From Pseudomonas alkylphenolica (GTDB lineage: Bacteria; Pseudomonadota; Gammaproteobacteria; Pseudomonadales; Pseudomonadaceae): a stretch of DNA of 64,000 nucleotides. Location of the stretch: positions 744,001 through 808,000 of the forward strand of contig NZ_QJRG01000034.1 in NCBI RefSeq assembly GCF_004025535.1, in the 5' to 3' direction. Shown here in pieces: positions 37,733-46,817 of the stretch. The position numbers were made by a program, and so were the translations under genes. How positions within the stretch are numbered: the stretch's first letter is position 1; every line of letters begins with the position of its first letter. The notes under the pieces were generated by a model. The model ran no database searches. It worked only from the letters and a program-made list of their open reading frames with translations, and was not told where the DNA came from.

Positions 37733-37855
37733 GTAAAGCACCTCGATCTGCTAGGAAAAAGAACAGATAGCTCTGTAGTGCCTAATTATCGAAAGCTGCA
37801 TGCCGGTTAAAAAGCGATTTATAGTGAGCGAAATCCGCTAGTTTTTCTCACAGAT

Positions 37856-38734
37856 ATGAAGCTGCCCTCCCTTTGCGCCTTCCGTTACTTCGACGTCGCC
37901 GCCCAGACGCAAAGCTTTGTGCGCGCCGCCGAACTGCTCAACGTCACCCACGGCGCCGTGAGCCGCCAGGTGCGCCAGCTTGAGGAGTCGCTTGGCGTGC
38001 AATTGTTCGAGCGGCGAAACCGCGCAATTTTCCTCACCCCGGCGGGCCGCGCCTTGCAGGGCACCACCCTGTCGGTGTTCGAACAACTGGAAACCGCGGT
38101 GCATCGCGTGCAACAGCAGGCCAAAGAGAACGTACTGGTGCTGTCCTGTGAGCCGACCATCGCGATGAAATGGCTGATCCCCCGGCTGCCAGCGTTTCAT
38201 GCCGCCCACCCGGACATTCAGCTGCACCTGGTCGCGGCGGGCGGCCCTATCGACTTCGCCCGCAGCGGTGTCGACCTGGCCCTGCGCCGCGATGACTTTC
38301 ATTGGGGGCCCGACCTGCACAGCGTGAAGATCTGCGACGAATGGGTGGGGCCGGTGTGCAGCACACAGCAGGCCTTGCCCACGTACAATCTGCAGGGCAT
38401 GCGCCTGCTGCACAGCGCCTCACGGCCAGCGGCGTGGAACACCTGGCTGCGCCTTACCGGCGAATCGGCCAACGGCGCCACCCGCGCCGATTACGAACAT
38501 TTCTACCTGTGCATCCAGGCCGCTGCCGCCGGTCTGGGTGTGGCAATGGCGTCATTTCTGATGGTTCAGGACGAAATTGATGGCGGCCAGCTGCACGCCC
38601 CGCGCAGCTTTGTGCAGGACCAGTCGGCGTACCACCTGATCTGCCCGCAGCCGCTGCTCGCCAACGAGCACTACCAGCGCTTCGCAACGTGGGTCAGCGC
38701 GCAAGCCGAAGCCTGCCTGGCTCACTTGCTCTGA
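37856..38734 (+). CDS. LysR-family transcriptional regulator
   Basis: A 292-residue regulator. The N-terminal helix-turn-helix is LCAFRYFDVAAQTQSFVRAAELLNVTHGAVSRQVRQLEESLGVQLFERRNRAIFLTPAGR. The effector domain (about 90-292) has the GcvA-like pattern IDFARSGVDLALRRDD and GLGVAMASFLMVQDEI. It is divergent from the LysE-type exporter gene across 123 bases, so it probably controls that gene; the effector is unknown. No good ribosome site precedes the ATG. Confidence 0.87.
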   Translation: MKLPSLCAFRYFDVAAQTQSFVRAAELLNVTHGAVSRQVRQLEESLGVQLFERRNRAIFLTPAGRALQGTTLSVFEQLETAVHRVQQQAKENVLVLSCEPTIAMKWLIPRLPAFHAAHPDIQLHLVAAGGPIDFARSGVDLALRRDDFHWGPDLHSVKICDEWVGPVCSTQQALPTYNLQGMRLLHSASRPAAWNTWLRLTGESANGATRADYEHFYLCIQAAAAGLGVAMASFLMVQDEIDGGQLHAPRSFVQDQSAYHLICPQPLLANEHYQRFATWVSAQAEACLAHLL

Positions 38735-39336
38735 GGCCTGCCGGCGCCCGGCAAGGCGCAAAAGGATGAGCCTGCACTGAAATCGCCACCCCAGGTGCGA
38801 AACCCGGCCGTGTCGATATGAATGCGCCCCGACGGGTAACGGCCCAGGCCCATGTTCCAAGCCTTGCCTTGCGTCTGCCAGAACTGGCACAGCGGATTGG
38901 GATCGGCCCACGACGGCAGCAACACATCGACGGCAAACGCCCGGGTGTGGGCGCTGTCGACAGCGCCTCCGGCGCAGCGGTTGAGCGCTGGATTGCGATA
39001 GGCAGAGACCACCTCATAACGCGGCAGCACGCCGCGGTCGGTCAGGGTCTTGAGCAATTGCAAAGTTGAGCGTACCGCAGGCCACTGTGCGACCGGCGCT
39101 ACCGCAAAGGGCTGCGCCGAGCACTGGCGCCAGTCACTGGCCGAACGCAGCAACTGATGGATCGGCACGATGCCGTACAGCCGCGCGTCGACCAGCATCT
39201 GGCGAAACGTTCGGGTTTCATGGTCGCCTGCCCACTGGGCAAACAGGTACAGGTCACGCTCATCGGCGTACACCTGTGCGCTGGACAACAGCGTAAGGAG
39301 AACCCCTACGCCAGTAACCGCCCTCCACGCTGCCAT
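38722..39336 (-). CDS. Exported M15-type peptidase-like protein
   Basis: A 204-residue exported protein with a signal peptide (about 1-24, ending AQVYADE). The core resembles zinc D-Ala-D-Ala carboxypeptidases of the VanY/M15 group: SAYRNPALNRC, then AHTRAFAVDVLLP with His and Asp ligands, and RIHIDTAGFRTWGGDF with the last His. It probably trims cell-wall peptides. I chose the ATG at 39336, with GGAG 8 bases upstream; an upstream GTG (39345) lies too near that site. Its 3' end overlaps the convergent LysR gene by 13 bases. Confidence 0.75.
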   Translation of the reverse strand: MAAWRAVTGVGVLLTLLSSAQVYADERDLYLFAQWAGDHETRTFRQMLVDARLYGIVPIHQLLRSASDWRQCSAQPFAVAPVAQWPAVRSTLQLLKTLTDRGVLPRYEVVSAYRNPALNRCAGGAVDSAHTRAFAVDVLLPSWADPNPLCQFWQTQGKAWNMGLGRYPSGRIHIDTAGFRTWGGDFSAGSSFCALPGAGRPQSK

Positions 39337-39385
39337 CAGCCTCACTCCTTCCCTGCCTTGGGCCTATCAGGAGTTAAGCATGAAT

Positions 39386-39401
39386 CGCCGGCAAGCCGGC
39401 G
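39386..39401. repeat. REP-like palindrome
   Basis: CGCCGGCAAGCCGGCG, followed by CTTACA, resembles the core of the Pseudomonas REP sequence (GCCGGCAAGCCGGCTCCTACA type). It sits between two minus-strand genes, downstream of the carbonic anhydrase gene. Confidence 0.6.
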
Positions 39402-39407
39402 CTTACA

Positions 39408-40043
39408 TCAGTCTTGCGGACGCAGCCGGTACTGCGGTGGCAGCTGTTCAAAGCCGCTGATGGTGGTGTTCAGGCTCTTCCAGCGGCCATCCTTGATGCC
39501 ATAGATGCAGCCGTGGATCGACAGGCTCTGCCCACGGTGCCAGGCGTTCTGCACAATGCTGGTATGACCGACGTTCGCCACCTGCTGGATGACGTTGAGT
39601 TCGCAGAGGCGGTCGACCTTGGCTTCGCCTTCCAGGGCTGCCAGTTCGTCACGCTTCTCGTAGTACAGATCGCGAATCGAGCGCAGCCAGCCATCGATCA
39701 AGCCCAGCTGACGGTCCTGCATCGACGCCCGTACACCGCCACAACCATAGTGTCCGGTGACCAGAATGTGCTTCACCTTGAGCACGTCCACCGCGTACTG
39801 GATCACCGACAGGCAGTTCAGGTCGGTGTGCAGCACAACGTTGGCGACGTTACGGTGAACGAACAGGTCGCCCGGCAGCATGCCGACGATCTCGTTGGCC
39901 GGAACCCGTGCATCCGAGCAACCAATCCAGAGGAACTCAGGGGTTTGCTGGCGTGCAAGTTTGGCGAAGAAGTCCGGGTCTTTCTGCTTGATCGAGTCAG
40001 CCCAGCGCGCGTTGTTATCAATCAGTTCTTGTAGATCGTGCAT
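39408..40043 (-). CDS. can: Beta-class carbonic anhydrase
   Basis: Interconverts CO2 and bicarbonate in the cytoplasm. The 211-residue product has the zinc site Cys42-Ser-Asp44-Ala-Arg46 plus His98 and Cys101 in GHYGCGG. The pattern VPANEIVGMLPGDLFVHRNVAN and the C-terminal IYGIKDGRW are those of the E. coli Can type. It lies 47 bases after rimI on the same strand. Confidence 0.95.
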   Translation of the reverse strand: MHDLQELIDNNARWADSIKQKDPDFFAKLARQQTPEFLWIGCSDARVPANEIVGMLPGDLFVHRNVANVVLHTDLNCLSVIQYAVDVLKVKHILVTGHYGCGGVRASMQDRQLGLIDGWLRSIRDLYYEKRDELAALEGEAKVDRLCELNVIQQVANVGHTSIVQNAWHRGQSLSIHGCIYGIKDGRWKSLNTTISGFEQLPPQYRLRPQD

Positions 40044-40090
40044 GGTCGCTTCTCATCAGGGTTTTGTTGCCTGGCTACAGTGACGCTTGT

Positions 40091-40543
40091 TCAGTCGATC
40101 AAGGTACACGCCATGACCAGGGCATCTTCGCGACCACCGGCAACCGGGTAGTAATCGCGGCGACGCCCGATCTCGTTGAAACCGTAACGCTCGTACAGGC
40201 GATACGCCGACTGGTTGCTGGCGCGCACCTCGAGGAAACACTCGCGCCCGTTCAGCGCGTAGGCACGCTTCATCAGTTCTTCCAGCAGGCGCAAGCCCAG
40301 CCCACGCCCCTGGCTCTCGGGCTTGACCGTGATATTGAGCAGGTGCGCCTCGTCGATGATCACGTTGATCACGCCATGGCCGACTTGCTGCTCGCCCTCG
40401 AACATCAGCCAGATTTCATAGGATTTGAGCCCGTCGAGGAAAATGCCCCGGGTCCAGGGGTGGCTGAAGGCGGCATATTCGATCTTCAGTACAGCATCCA
40501 GATCCGCCTCGGTCATCCGGCGGAAGCTGATCGTGTCACTCAT
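40091..40543 (-). CDS. rimI: Ribosomal protein S18 alanine N-acetyltransferase RimI
   Basis: GNAT acetyltransferase that modifies the N-terminus of ribosomal protein S18. The 150-residue product has the acetyl-CoA loop VKPESQGRGLGLRLLEELM and the C-terminal LEVRASNQSAYRLYERYGFNEIGRRRDYY, diagnostic of RimI. I chose the ATG at 40543, with GGAAACC upstream; a GTG directly before it is also in frame. It overlaps the end of the holD-like gene by 8 bases, an arrangement like holD-rimI in E. coli. Confidence 0.93.
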   Translation of the reverse strand: MSDTISFRRMTEADLDAVLKIEYAAFSHPWTRGIFLDGLKSYEIWLMFEGEQQVGHGVINVIIDEAHLLNITVKPESQGRGLGLRLLEELMKRAYALNGRECFLEVRASNQSAYRLYERYGFNEIGRRRDYYPVAGGREDALVMACTLID

Positions 40544-41366
40544 CACTTGGTTTCCAGCGCGCCATCAGCCGGCGCATGGCTTGCCAGACGTCCGCCTTGC
40601 GTTGCGGCTCGTCCATCAACAATTCGAGGCCCGGCAACGCCCAGGCAGTGCCCAGGCCGTCTACCGGCAGCTCGCGGTAATAACTGTGGGCATCGGCCTC
40701 ACCGGCAAAACGTACCGCCGGCAGGCCGATCAGCCACAGACAGACACAAGGCGCTTCTTCCAGGCGCGCCTGGATAAAGCCTTGAACAAAGTCGGTGGCG
40801 GCTTGTGGCCCCTGGTCGAGGTTGCCGCGCACCAGCAACGGCCAGCGTACCGGCTCGCCGATGATCTGCGGGCTGTCGGGCAGCCCGGCGGCGCGCAGCA
40901 TGTCCTTGAGCAACAGATAGGAAGGGTCGCGGCTCTGGAACGGCTCGCCAGTGGCCAGCTCCACCAGCAGCAGGCAATTGCCGGCTCGCAGCAACTGCAA
41001 GGCAAAGCGCGGCGGCGCAACCGGCACAGGTTTGGCCGCCACAGGGGCTTTTTCGGCCTCCTCCACTGGCTTGCTCGCCACCTTGGGGGTACTGCCAGGG
41101 CGCGGAATCTCGATCTTCGGCCGCTCACCGCTGCGGGCTACCGGCGCACTGGCCGGGGCCGGCGTCGCTTGCGCGGGAGGCGCATCGAACACCGGTTCGT
41201 CCACAGGCGCCAGCGGCAGCAGCAGCTCCGGGCGCGACGGCGCAGCGAACGGCAGTTCGGTACGCGGCAGCCAGTGCACCACTTGCATGGCGTTCAGGTA
41301 AGCGCGGCGGCGGGACTCGATTAACAAAGAAGGATCGGCCATCTGTGGATAAGTCAGGGTCGACAT
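40536..41366 (-). CDS. holD: Pseudomonad DNA polymerase III psi subunit (HolD-like)
   Basis: A 276-residue protein without a classical motif. It has an N-terminal part ending about residue 60, then a Pro/Ala-rich linker (about 60-120), then a compact C-terminal domain (about 120-276; FALQLLRAGNCLLLVELATGEPFQSRDPSYLLLKDMLRAAGL). From memory, the protein at this place in P. aeruginosa (PA4679) was shown to be the divergent psi subunit of the clamp loader, and holD also precedes rimI in E. coli. Automated annotation may call it TonB-like because of the Pro-rich linker. ATG 41366 is used; ATG 41342 (MADPSLL) is possible. Confidence 0.72.
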   Translation of the reverse strand: MSTLTYPQMADPSLLIESRRRAYLNAMQVVHWLPRTELPFAAPSRPELLLPLAPVDEPVFDAPPAQATPAPASAPVARSGERPKIEIPRPGSTPKVASKPVEEAEKAPVAAKPVPVAPPRFALQLLRAGNCLLLVELATGEPFQSRDPSYLLLKDMLRAAGLPDSPQIIGEPVRWPLLVRGNLDQGPQAATDFVQGFIQARLEEAPCVCLWLIGLPAVRFAGEADAHSYYRELPVDGLGTAWALPGLELLMDEPQRKADVWQAMRRLMARWKPSDE

Positions 41367-41506
41367 TCTACCGTTGTTCGCTGCTGCGCGCCGCTGTTGA
41401 TCGGCAGAAAAGCGCCCGGTTGCAGCTCAAAACGATCAGGGGTGAATCGACAGCCACCTGATGCAGTACAATCGGCGCTTTTATTTGGCAACGAGTCGAC
41501 CCGCCA

Positions 41507-42784
41507 ATGATCGAACCCAAGCGCGTCCTGCGCGCCCTAGCCGAACACTGGGCCTTGCTTGAGCCGTTGTGCGAGCGTTTCGACGGGGGCACCCTGAGCC
41601 TCGCCGAACTGCGTCAGCAACTGGCCAACCAGCAGTTGGAGAGCACGCCCCAGGACATTACCAGCCTGCTCGACGTGTGGATTCGCCTGGATATCCTGGT
41701 ACCGGTGGCAAAAAGCCCCAACCGCTTCGAGCTCAATGCGCAGATCCACGACTTCCTCGCCTACCTGCGCCGGGAGCACCGCCTGGGCCTGTGCCTCGAG
41801 ATCGAAGCCTACCTGCGCCATCTGGAGCGCTTGGCCGGGCATATCCAGGACGCCTTCGAGATTCGCGACGGCAACGACCTGGCGCGCCAGCTGCGCCTGC
41901 TCGACATGCGCGTACGCGATGTGCTGAAAAAACTCGACAACGACGAACAGGCGCTGGTGGCCGTGGCCGAACGGGCCAAGACCAGCGACCGGCAGATCCC
42001 CCTGCGCCAGCGCTATGCCGAAGTCCTGGCGACCTGGGATGAATACGTCGAGCCAATGATTCAACTGGTGAACGCCGACGGCGCCTTCGAGCAAGGCGTG
42101 CGCAAGGTCGAAACCGTGCTGCTGCGCCTGCTGGGCGAGCAGGCACGCCTGGGTCACCTGGTCGATGACGACATGCTCCTGCGCACCCACGCGCGGATCC
42201 TCGAAATGCAGACCAGCGCCCAGTTGACCCTGCGTCATGCCCGCGAGCTGTTGCTGCCGCTGCGTGAAGAAGCCCGCCGCCACAACGCAGTGACCCGTGG
42301 CGCCGCGCTGGCGCTCTCGGTGATCCGCCGCAAAGGCCTGGACGCAGTGCCGCAAGCCGCCATGCCGATGTTCACCCGGCCACAGAGCACCTTCCTTGGC
42401 AGTGCCAGCCAGGTCGAAGCCTACGTTTATGCCCTGGCCCGCTTCGAGCCCAAGCCGGCGAAATTCCCCAAGGCGCACAAGAGCCACAAGGGCGATGCCC
42501 CGCGGGCGCCGCGCACGGTCAAGGAAATGCTCGAGCGCTGCGAAGGCGCCCTGCCCCTGCCGGACCTGATGGTCTGGCTGCTGGAGCAGGAGCCCGACGG
42601 CGCCACCGACGAGTTGCTGTACTGGTTCTCGCGCCTGTCGCGGGAAAAACGCTTTGCCCGCGAGCGCCTCGAGCGCCGTGACTACCTCACCCGCGAACAC
42701 CAGGTCAGCCTGCGCTCCTTCGCCCTGACATCTAGCCGCGAACCATCGCCTGAGCCTACTGTGAGCCCTGCCCATGCATCTTGA
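41507..42784 (+). CDS. mksF: Condensin kleisin subunit MksF
   Basis: A 425-residue MukF-like subunit of the MksBEF condensin, which organises the chromosome. The N-terminal winged helix (about 1-85) is followed by a long helical middle (RLLDMRVRDVLKKLDNDEQAL, LRTHARILEMQTSAQLTLRHARELLLPLREEARRHNAVTRGAA) and a C-terminal winged helix that should bind the MksB head. It is first in mksF-mksE-mksB and overlaps mksE by 11 bases. This order matches PA4684-PA4686 of P. aeruginosa as I recall it. Confidence 0.9.
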   Translation: MIEPKRVLRALAEHWALLEPLCERFDGGTLSLAELRQQLANQQLESTPQDITSLLDVWIRLDILVPVAKSPNRFELNAQIHDFLAYLRREHRLGLCLEIEAYLRHLERLAGHIQDAFEIRDGNDLARQLRLLDMRVRDVLKKLDNDEQALVAVAERAKTSDRQIPLRQRYAEVLATWDEYVEPMIQLVNADGAFEQGVRKVETVLLRLLGEQARLGHLVDDDMLLRTHARILEMQTSAQLTLRHARELLLPLREEARRHNAVTRGAALALSVIRRKGLDAVPQAAMPMFTRPQSTFLGSASQVEAYVYALARFEPKPAKFPKAHKSHKGDAPRAPRTVKEMLERCEGALPLPDLMVWLLEQEPDGATDELLYWFSRLSREKRFARERLERRDYLTREHQVSLRSFALTSSREPSPEPTVSPAHAS

Positions 42785-43475
42785 TCTTTCCGAACTGTCC
42801 CAGCTCGCACCGATCTTCCGCGAGCTGTTCAAGGGTTTCCATATCAGCCGCCGCGACCCGGAGCTGTACGGCCAGCTGTCGAACTTCCAGGACCAGTACC
42901 GCGGCCTGTTCAAGGCCCTGGGCTTCGAGCTGGTCTGCGACACCCGTGGTTTCTACTACTTCGTCCCCGATCAGGCGGCTGCGCAGGTCAACAAGACCGC
43001 CCAGCGCCTGTCGCTGTTCACCTTCATCCTGGTCGAGCACCTCGCCGACCAGGGCCGCGACCCGATGTCGGTACTTGACGGTGGCAGCCTCGGTCGTGAC
43101 GAACTGCCGTCGATGCTGGAGAAATACCGCGACCTGTTCATCCAGGCCGAAGTGCAAACCGCCGACGAGCTGGAAGAAAAGATCATGCGCCGCATGACCC
43201 AGCTCGGCTTTGCCCATGAAGAAAATGGCATCTACCGCTTCCTGCCGCCGATGCACCGCTTCCTCGACGTCTGCCTGTCGGTCCAGCAGGACCGCGACCT
43301 GGCGGCCAGCCTGCACAGCGCGCTGCCGCTGCCAACGCCAGTGCTGGTCGAAGAAGAAAGCCCGGAAGAGCTGAACCGCACCGACGACCCGCTCGACCTC
43401 ACCCCGTTCGAAGAAAGCGAAGAAGACGCCTTGGCCCGAGCCATCGCCGAAGAGCAACAGGAGATTGACGCATGA
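42774..43475 (+). CDS. mksE: Condensin subunit MksE
   Basis: A 233-residue MukE-like accessory subunit that binds the kleisin MksF. The tandem winged-helix pattern is visible in LSELSQLAPIFRELFKGFHISRRDPELYGQL and KIMRRMTQLGFAHEENGIYRFLPPMHRFLDVC. The acidic tail (about 195-233) is typical. It overlaps mksF by 11 bases and mksB by four (ATGA), so the three subunits are probably made in a fixed ratio. Confidence 0.9.
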   Translation: MHLDLSELSQLAPIFRELFKGFHISRRDPELYGQLSNFQDQYRGLFKALGFELVCDTRGFYYFVPDQAAAQVNKTAQRLSLFTFILVEHLADQGRDPMSVLDGGSLGRDELPSMLEKYRDLFIQAEVQTADELEEKIMRRMTQLGFAHEENGIYRFLPPMHRFLDVCLSVQQDRDLAASLHSALPLPTPVLVEEESPEELNRTDDPLDLTPFEESEEDALARAIAEEQQEIDA

Positions 43476-46303
43476 GCCAGGAACGCTACGGCATTCGCCG
43501 CTTCGCACTGCTCAACACCGCCGGCTACAGCCTTGGCCTGTTCCCTCTGGAGCACCCGCTGTCGGTCTATGGCGCGAACAACCTGGGCAAGAGTGCCTCG
43601 ATCAACGCCCTGCAGTTCCCGATCCTGGCGCGCATGTCCGACATGAGCTTCGGCAAGTACAGCCTGGAGCAGTCGCGCCGGTTCTACTTTGCCAGCGACA
43701 CCAGCTACATCCTCTGCGAGGTCAACCTGCCGCATGGCCCGCACGTCATCGGTGTGGTCGGCCGCGGCCCGGGTGGCGGCTTCGGTCACCAGTTCTTCGC
43801 CTACGCAGGTGAGCTGGACCTGGCCCATTACCAGAAAGACGACACCTGCCTGCGCCAGAAAGAGCTGTTCAGCAACCTCGAACGCAATGGCCTCAAGGCG
43901 TACGAACTCAAGCCTGACGAACTGCGGCGCCTGCTGGTCGGTGGCCACACCTCGATCCCGCTGGACCTCACGCTGATCCCGCTGCGCTCCACCAGCGAAC
44001 AAAGCCTGAAGACCTTCCGCGCCCTGTTCATCAACCTCCTGCACATGCGTGAGATCACCGCGGCGAAACTCAAGCAGCTGTTCCTCGACGCCTTCGAGCA
44101 CAGCCTGCGTTCGGGCAGCGTCGACTACATCGCCGCCTGCGAAGAGGCGTTCCGCGATGTGCGGCGCATGGAGCAGGACTACAACTCGCTGGTGGCCGCC
44201 GGCCCGCTGGTCGAGGCCCTGGCCAACGGCGTGGCCCAGCGCGACATCCTGCGCGGCAAGCTGCACCGCCTTTCCCCCCTGCTCGACTCGCTGCTGGGCA
44301 CCTGGCAGGACTACGCCAGCGCCCGCAAGGAAGAGCTGGTGATCCAGGCCGAGCACTACAAGAACGAACAGGACAGCCTGCAGAACGACCAGCGAGGCGG
44401 CACCCAGGAGCTGATGCGCCTGGAACGTGAAATCACCGGTGTGCAACGCTGGCTCGGCGAACTGTCGGTGCTCAAGCACCGCTTTGCCCTGGTCGATGAC
44501 GTCAAGGTGCTGGAACAGCAACTGCTGGCCGCCAAAGACGCCCACGACGAACTGGCCGGCGCCCTGGCCCAGTCCCGTCAGTTCAGCGCCGAAGACCTCG
44601 AGGAACGCCTGCGCGACCTGGAGAAGCGCCTGAAGTCGGTCAAGCAGCAGCTCGACCACGCCGACAACAACAGCTACGCACGTCTGCGCGAAGAGTTCTC
44701 GCAGCAGGACGTCGAACGCCTTATGCGTCTGTTCAACGGCGCCCTGTTCAGCCTGCCGCTGGGCGACCGCGGCATCGAGCTGGACGACAGCGACCTGTGG
44801 GTCAAATCCCTGGAGGCGGTGCTGGACGGGTTCAAGGGCGAGCGCTTCGAAGCACCAGGCCTGTCCATCGACCTCTCGCACATCGAGCCGCCGGCCCTGC
44901 AGGCCCTGGCCGACCGCGCCGCCCTGCGCGACCAGAAAGAACGCCTGGAGAAAGAACTCAAGCAGCTCAAGACCCAGCAAGCGGTTGCCGCTGACCGCGC
45001 CGCCAGCAAGACCCAGACCGAAGCGCTGTACCAGCAGGTGCTCGATGCACAAAAGGCCCTGGAAGACTTCCGCCGCAGCCAGACCCTGGCTGCCGAAGAA
45101 GGCGACAAGCTCGAACAATTGGCGCAGATGGAAGCCGCTCAGGACGAGCTCAAGCGCTCCAGCGACGCCTTCACCGAACGCGTCCAGCAACTGTCGGCCA
45201 AGCTGCAACTGGTTGGCCGTCAGATCGCCGACATGGAAGCCAAGCAGCGCACCCTCGACGATGCCTTGCGCCGCCGCCAGCTGCTGCCCGCCGATCTGCC
45301 GTTCGGCACCCCGTTCATGGAGCCGGTCGACGACACCATGGACAACCTGCTGCCGCTGCTCAACGACTACCAGGACAGCTGGCAAGGCCTGCTGCGGGTC
45401 GACGGCCAGATCGAAGCGCTGTACGCCCAGGTACGCCTCAAGGGTGTGGCCAAGTTCGACAGCGAAGACGACATGGAACGCCGCCTGCAACTGTTGATCA
45501 ACGCCTACTCGCACCGTACCGAAGAAGCCCTGACCCTGGGCAAGGCACGCCGCGCGGCAGTGACTGACATCGCCCGCACGCTGCGCAACATCCGCAGCGA
45601 CTACGACAGCCTCGAGCACCAGTTGGCCCTGTTCAACCGCGAGATCAACAAACGCCAGGTCTCCAACCTGGAGAGCTTTCGTATTGTTCTGGCGCCAAAC
45701 AAGGAAGCGCTCAAGCACATCGACCAGATCATCCACAGCGCAGGTCAGTACGAAGAAGGCGAGACCCTGTCGGTGTTCGACCTGAGCGCCAGCGCCGAAC
45801 AGGACAACAAGAACGAAGAGGCCAAGGAGTACCTGGCGCGACTGGTGGCAGCCAACCACAACCAGCTGGGCCTGAAGGACCTGTTCGAACTGGCATTCGA
45901 AATCACCAAGGTCGGTGGTCAGCCGATCATCCACACCGACATCGACGGGGCGGCGTCCAACGGCACCACCATGACCATCAAGGCGCTGACCAACATGTAC
46001 TTGTTGTTGCACCTGATGGACCGCGACCTGGCCGGCCGTGTGCGCCTGCCGTACTACCTCGACGAAGCGGCGGACATCGACGAACGCAACCAGGCCGCGC
46101 TGCTGGAAACCAGCCTGCAACTCGGTTTCGTGCCGATTCTGGCGAGTGTGAAGCCACAGGTGTCGGCGCATGTCGCCATCGACCTGGAAGGCGGTAGCGG
46201 GCCGAACGGGATCTACATCGACGAAGCGGACTGGAAGTACATCAGCCGTCGGGATGTGGAGAAGGCCGTGGTGCGGGAAGAAGCGGAAGAAGCTTCGGTC
46301 TGA
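43472..46303 (+). CDS. mksB: SMC-like condensin ATPase MksB
   Basis: A 943-residue MukB-like SMC ATPase, shorter than MukB (about 1480). The Walker A loop is GANNLGKS (34-41), and the Walker B region is YYLDEAADIDERNQ with Asp864-Glu865. Two long coiled-coil arms (about 290-400 and 490-590, rich in ELKQLKTQQ and LEKRLKSVKQQL heptads) flank a hinge. It ends the mks operon. No mksG (JetD-like nuclease) follows, which separates this housekeeping condensin from MksBEFG/Wadjet plasmid-defence systems. Confidence 0.93.
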   Translation: MSQERYGIRRFALLNTAGYSLGLFPLEHPLSVYGANNLGKSASINALQFPILARMSDMSFGKYSLEQSRRFYFASDTSYILCEVNLPHGPHVIGVVGRGPGGGFGHQFFAYAGELDLAHYQKDDTCLRQKELFSNLERNGLKAYELKPDELRRLLVGGHTSIPLDLTLIPLRSTSEQSLKTFRALFINLLHMREITAAKLKQLFLDAFEHSLRSGSVDYIAACEEAFRDVRRMEQDYNSLVAAGPLVEALANGVAQRDILRGKLHRLSPLLDSLLGTWQDYASARKEELVIQAEHYKNEQDSLQNDQRGGTQELMRLEREITGVQRWLGELSVLKHRFALVDDVKVLEQQLLAAKDAHDELAGALAQSRQFSAEDLEERLRDLEKRLKSVKQQLDHADNNSYARLREEFSQQDVERLMRLFNGALFSLPLGDRGIELDDSDLWVKSLEAVLDGFKGERFEAPGLSIDLSHIEPPALQALADRAALRDQKERLEKELKQLKTQQAVAADRAASKTQTEALYQQVLDAQKALEDFRRSQTLAAEEGDKLEQLAQMEAAQDELKRSSDAFTERVQQLSAKLQLVGRQIADMEAKQRTLDDALRRRQLLPADLPFGTPFMEPVDDTMDNLLPLLNDYQDSWQGLLRVDGQIEALYAQVRLKGVAKFDSEDDMERRLQLLINAYSHRTEEALTLGKARRAAVTDIARTLRNIRSDYDSLEHQLALFNREINKRQVSNLESFRIVLAPNKEALKHIDQIIHSAGQYEEGETLSVFDLSASAEQDNKNEEAKEYLARLVAANHNQLGLKDLFELAFEITKVGGQPIIHTDIDGAASNGTTMTIKALTNMYLLLHLMDRDLAGRVRLPYYLDEAADIDERNQAALLETSLQLGFVPILASVKPQVSAHVAIDLEGGSGPNGIYIDEADWKYISRRDVEKAVVREEAEEASV

Positions 46304-46313
46304 GACTGAGATT

Positions 46314-46341
46314 TGTAGGAGCGGATTTATCCGCTCCTACA
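46314..46341. repeat. Palindromic repeat of the TGTAGGAGCGGAT family
   Basis: TGTAGGAGCGGA and TCCGCTCCTACA form a 12-bp stem around TTTA. The same arm occurs at 52092 and 52161 (as a pair) and, as a half, at 59603. These are REP-type extragenic elements, here between convergent mksB and creA, where the stem may also stop transcription. Confidence 0.8.
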
Positions 46342-46350
46342 GGCGAAGCT

Positions 46351-46806
46351 TTACTCAGCCCAAGGCAAGATCGGAATCGCCGTCACCGCATTCTGCGGGC
46401 TGCCTTCGATCAGGCGGTCCGAGTACACCAGATAGACCAGTGTGTTGCGCTTCTTGTCGAGAAAACGCACCACCTGCATGGTCTTGAACACCAGCGAGGT
46501 GCGCTCCTTGAATACCTCATCGCCGTCCTTGAGTTGCTCCTTGAAACGAATCGGTCCCACCTGGCGGCAGGCAATCGAGGCTTCGGCACGGTCCTCGGCC
46601 AGGCCCAGGCCACCCTTCACACCGCCGGTCTTGGCCCGCGACAGGTAGCACGTCACCCCGTCCACCTTCGGATCATCGAAGGCTTCCACGACGATACGGT
46701 CGTTCGGCCCGACAAACTTGAACACCGTCGACACCTGGCCGATTTCCTCGGCCGCCGCCAGCATCGGCAGCGCCAGAAGCGCTGCGACAACTATTCCTTT
46801 GAGCAC
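46351..46806 (-). CDS. creA: CreA family periplasmic protein
   Basis: A 151-residue exported protein of unknown function, named from the E. coli creABCD locus although it does not itself regulate. A signal peptide (about 1-19, LPMLAAAEE) is followed by [64 protein letters not shown], which is highly characteristic. It starts at GTG 46806 with GAGG about 10 bases upstream. It lies 11 bases after proB on the same strand. Confidence 0.9.
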   Translation of the reverse strand: MLKGIVVAALLALPMLAAAEEIGQVSTVFKFVGPNDRIVVEAFDDPKVDGVTCYLSRAKTGGVKGGLGLAEDRAEASIACRQVGPIRFKEQLKDGDEVFKERTSLVFKTMQVVRFLDKKRNTLVYLVYSDRLIEGSPQNAVTAIPILPWAE

Positions 46807-46817
46807 GGCTGTTTTCC

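Noticed and set aside
40536..41366. A TonB energy transducer, suggested by the Pro/Ala-rich middle of the protein.
   Set aside because: There is no N-terminal membrane anchor and no TonB C-terminal domain; its place beside rimI fits HolD.
43232..46171. A 979-codon minus-strand open frame opposite mksB.
   Set aside because: MksB on the plus strand has all expected motifs. The antisense product has none, and long antisense frames are expected in GC-rich genes.
41507..46303. A Wadjet/JetABCD plasmid-defence operon.
   Set aside because: MksF, MksE and MksB are present but the defining nuclease subunit JetD/MksG is not found on either side.
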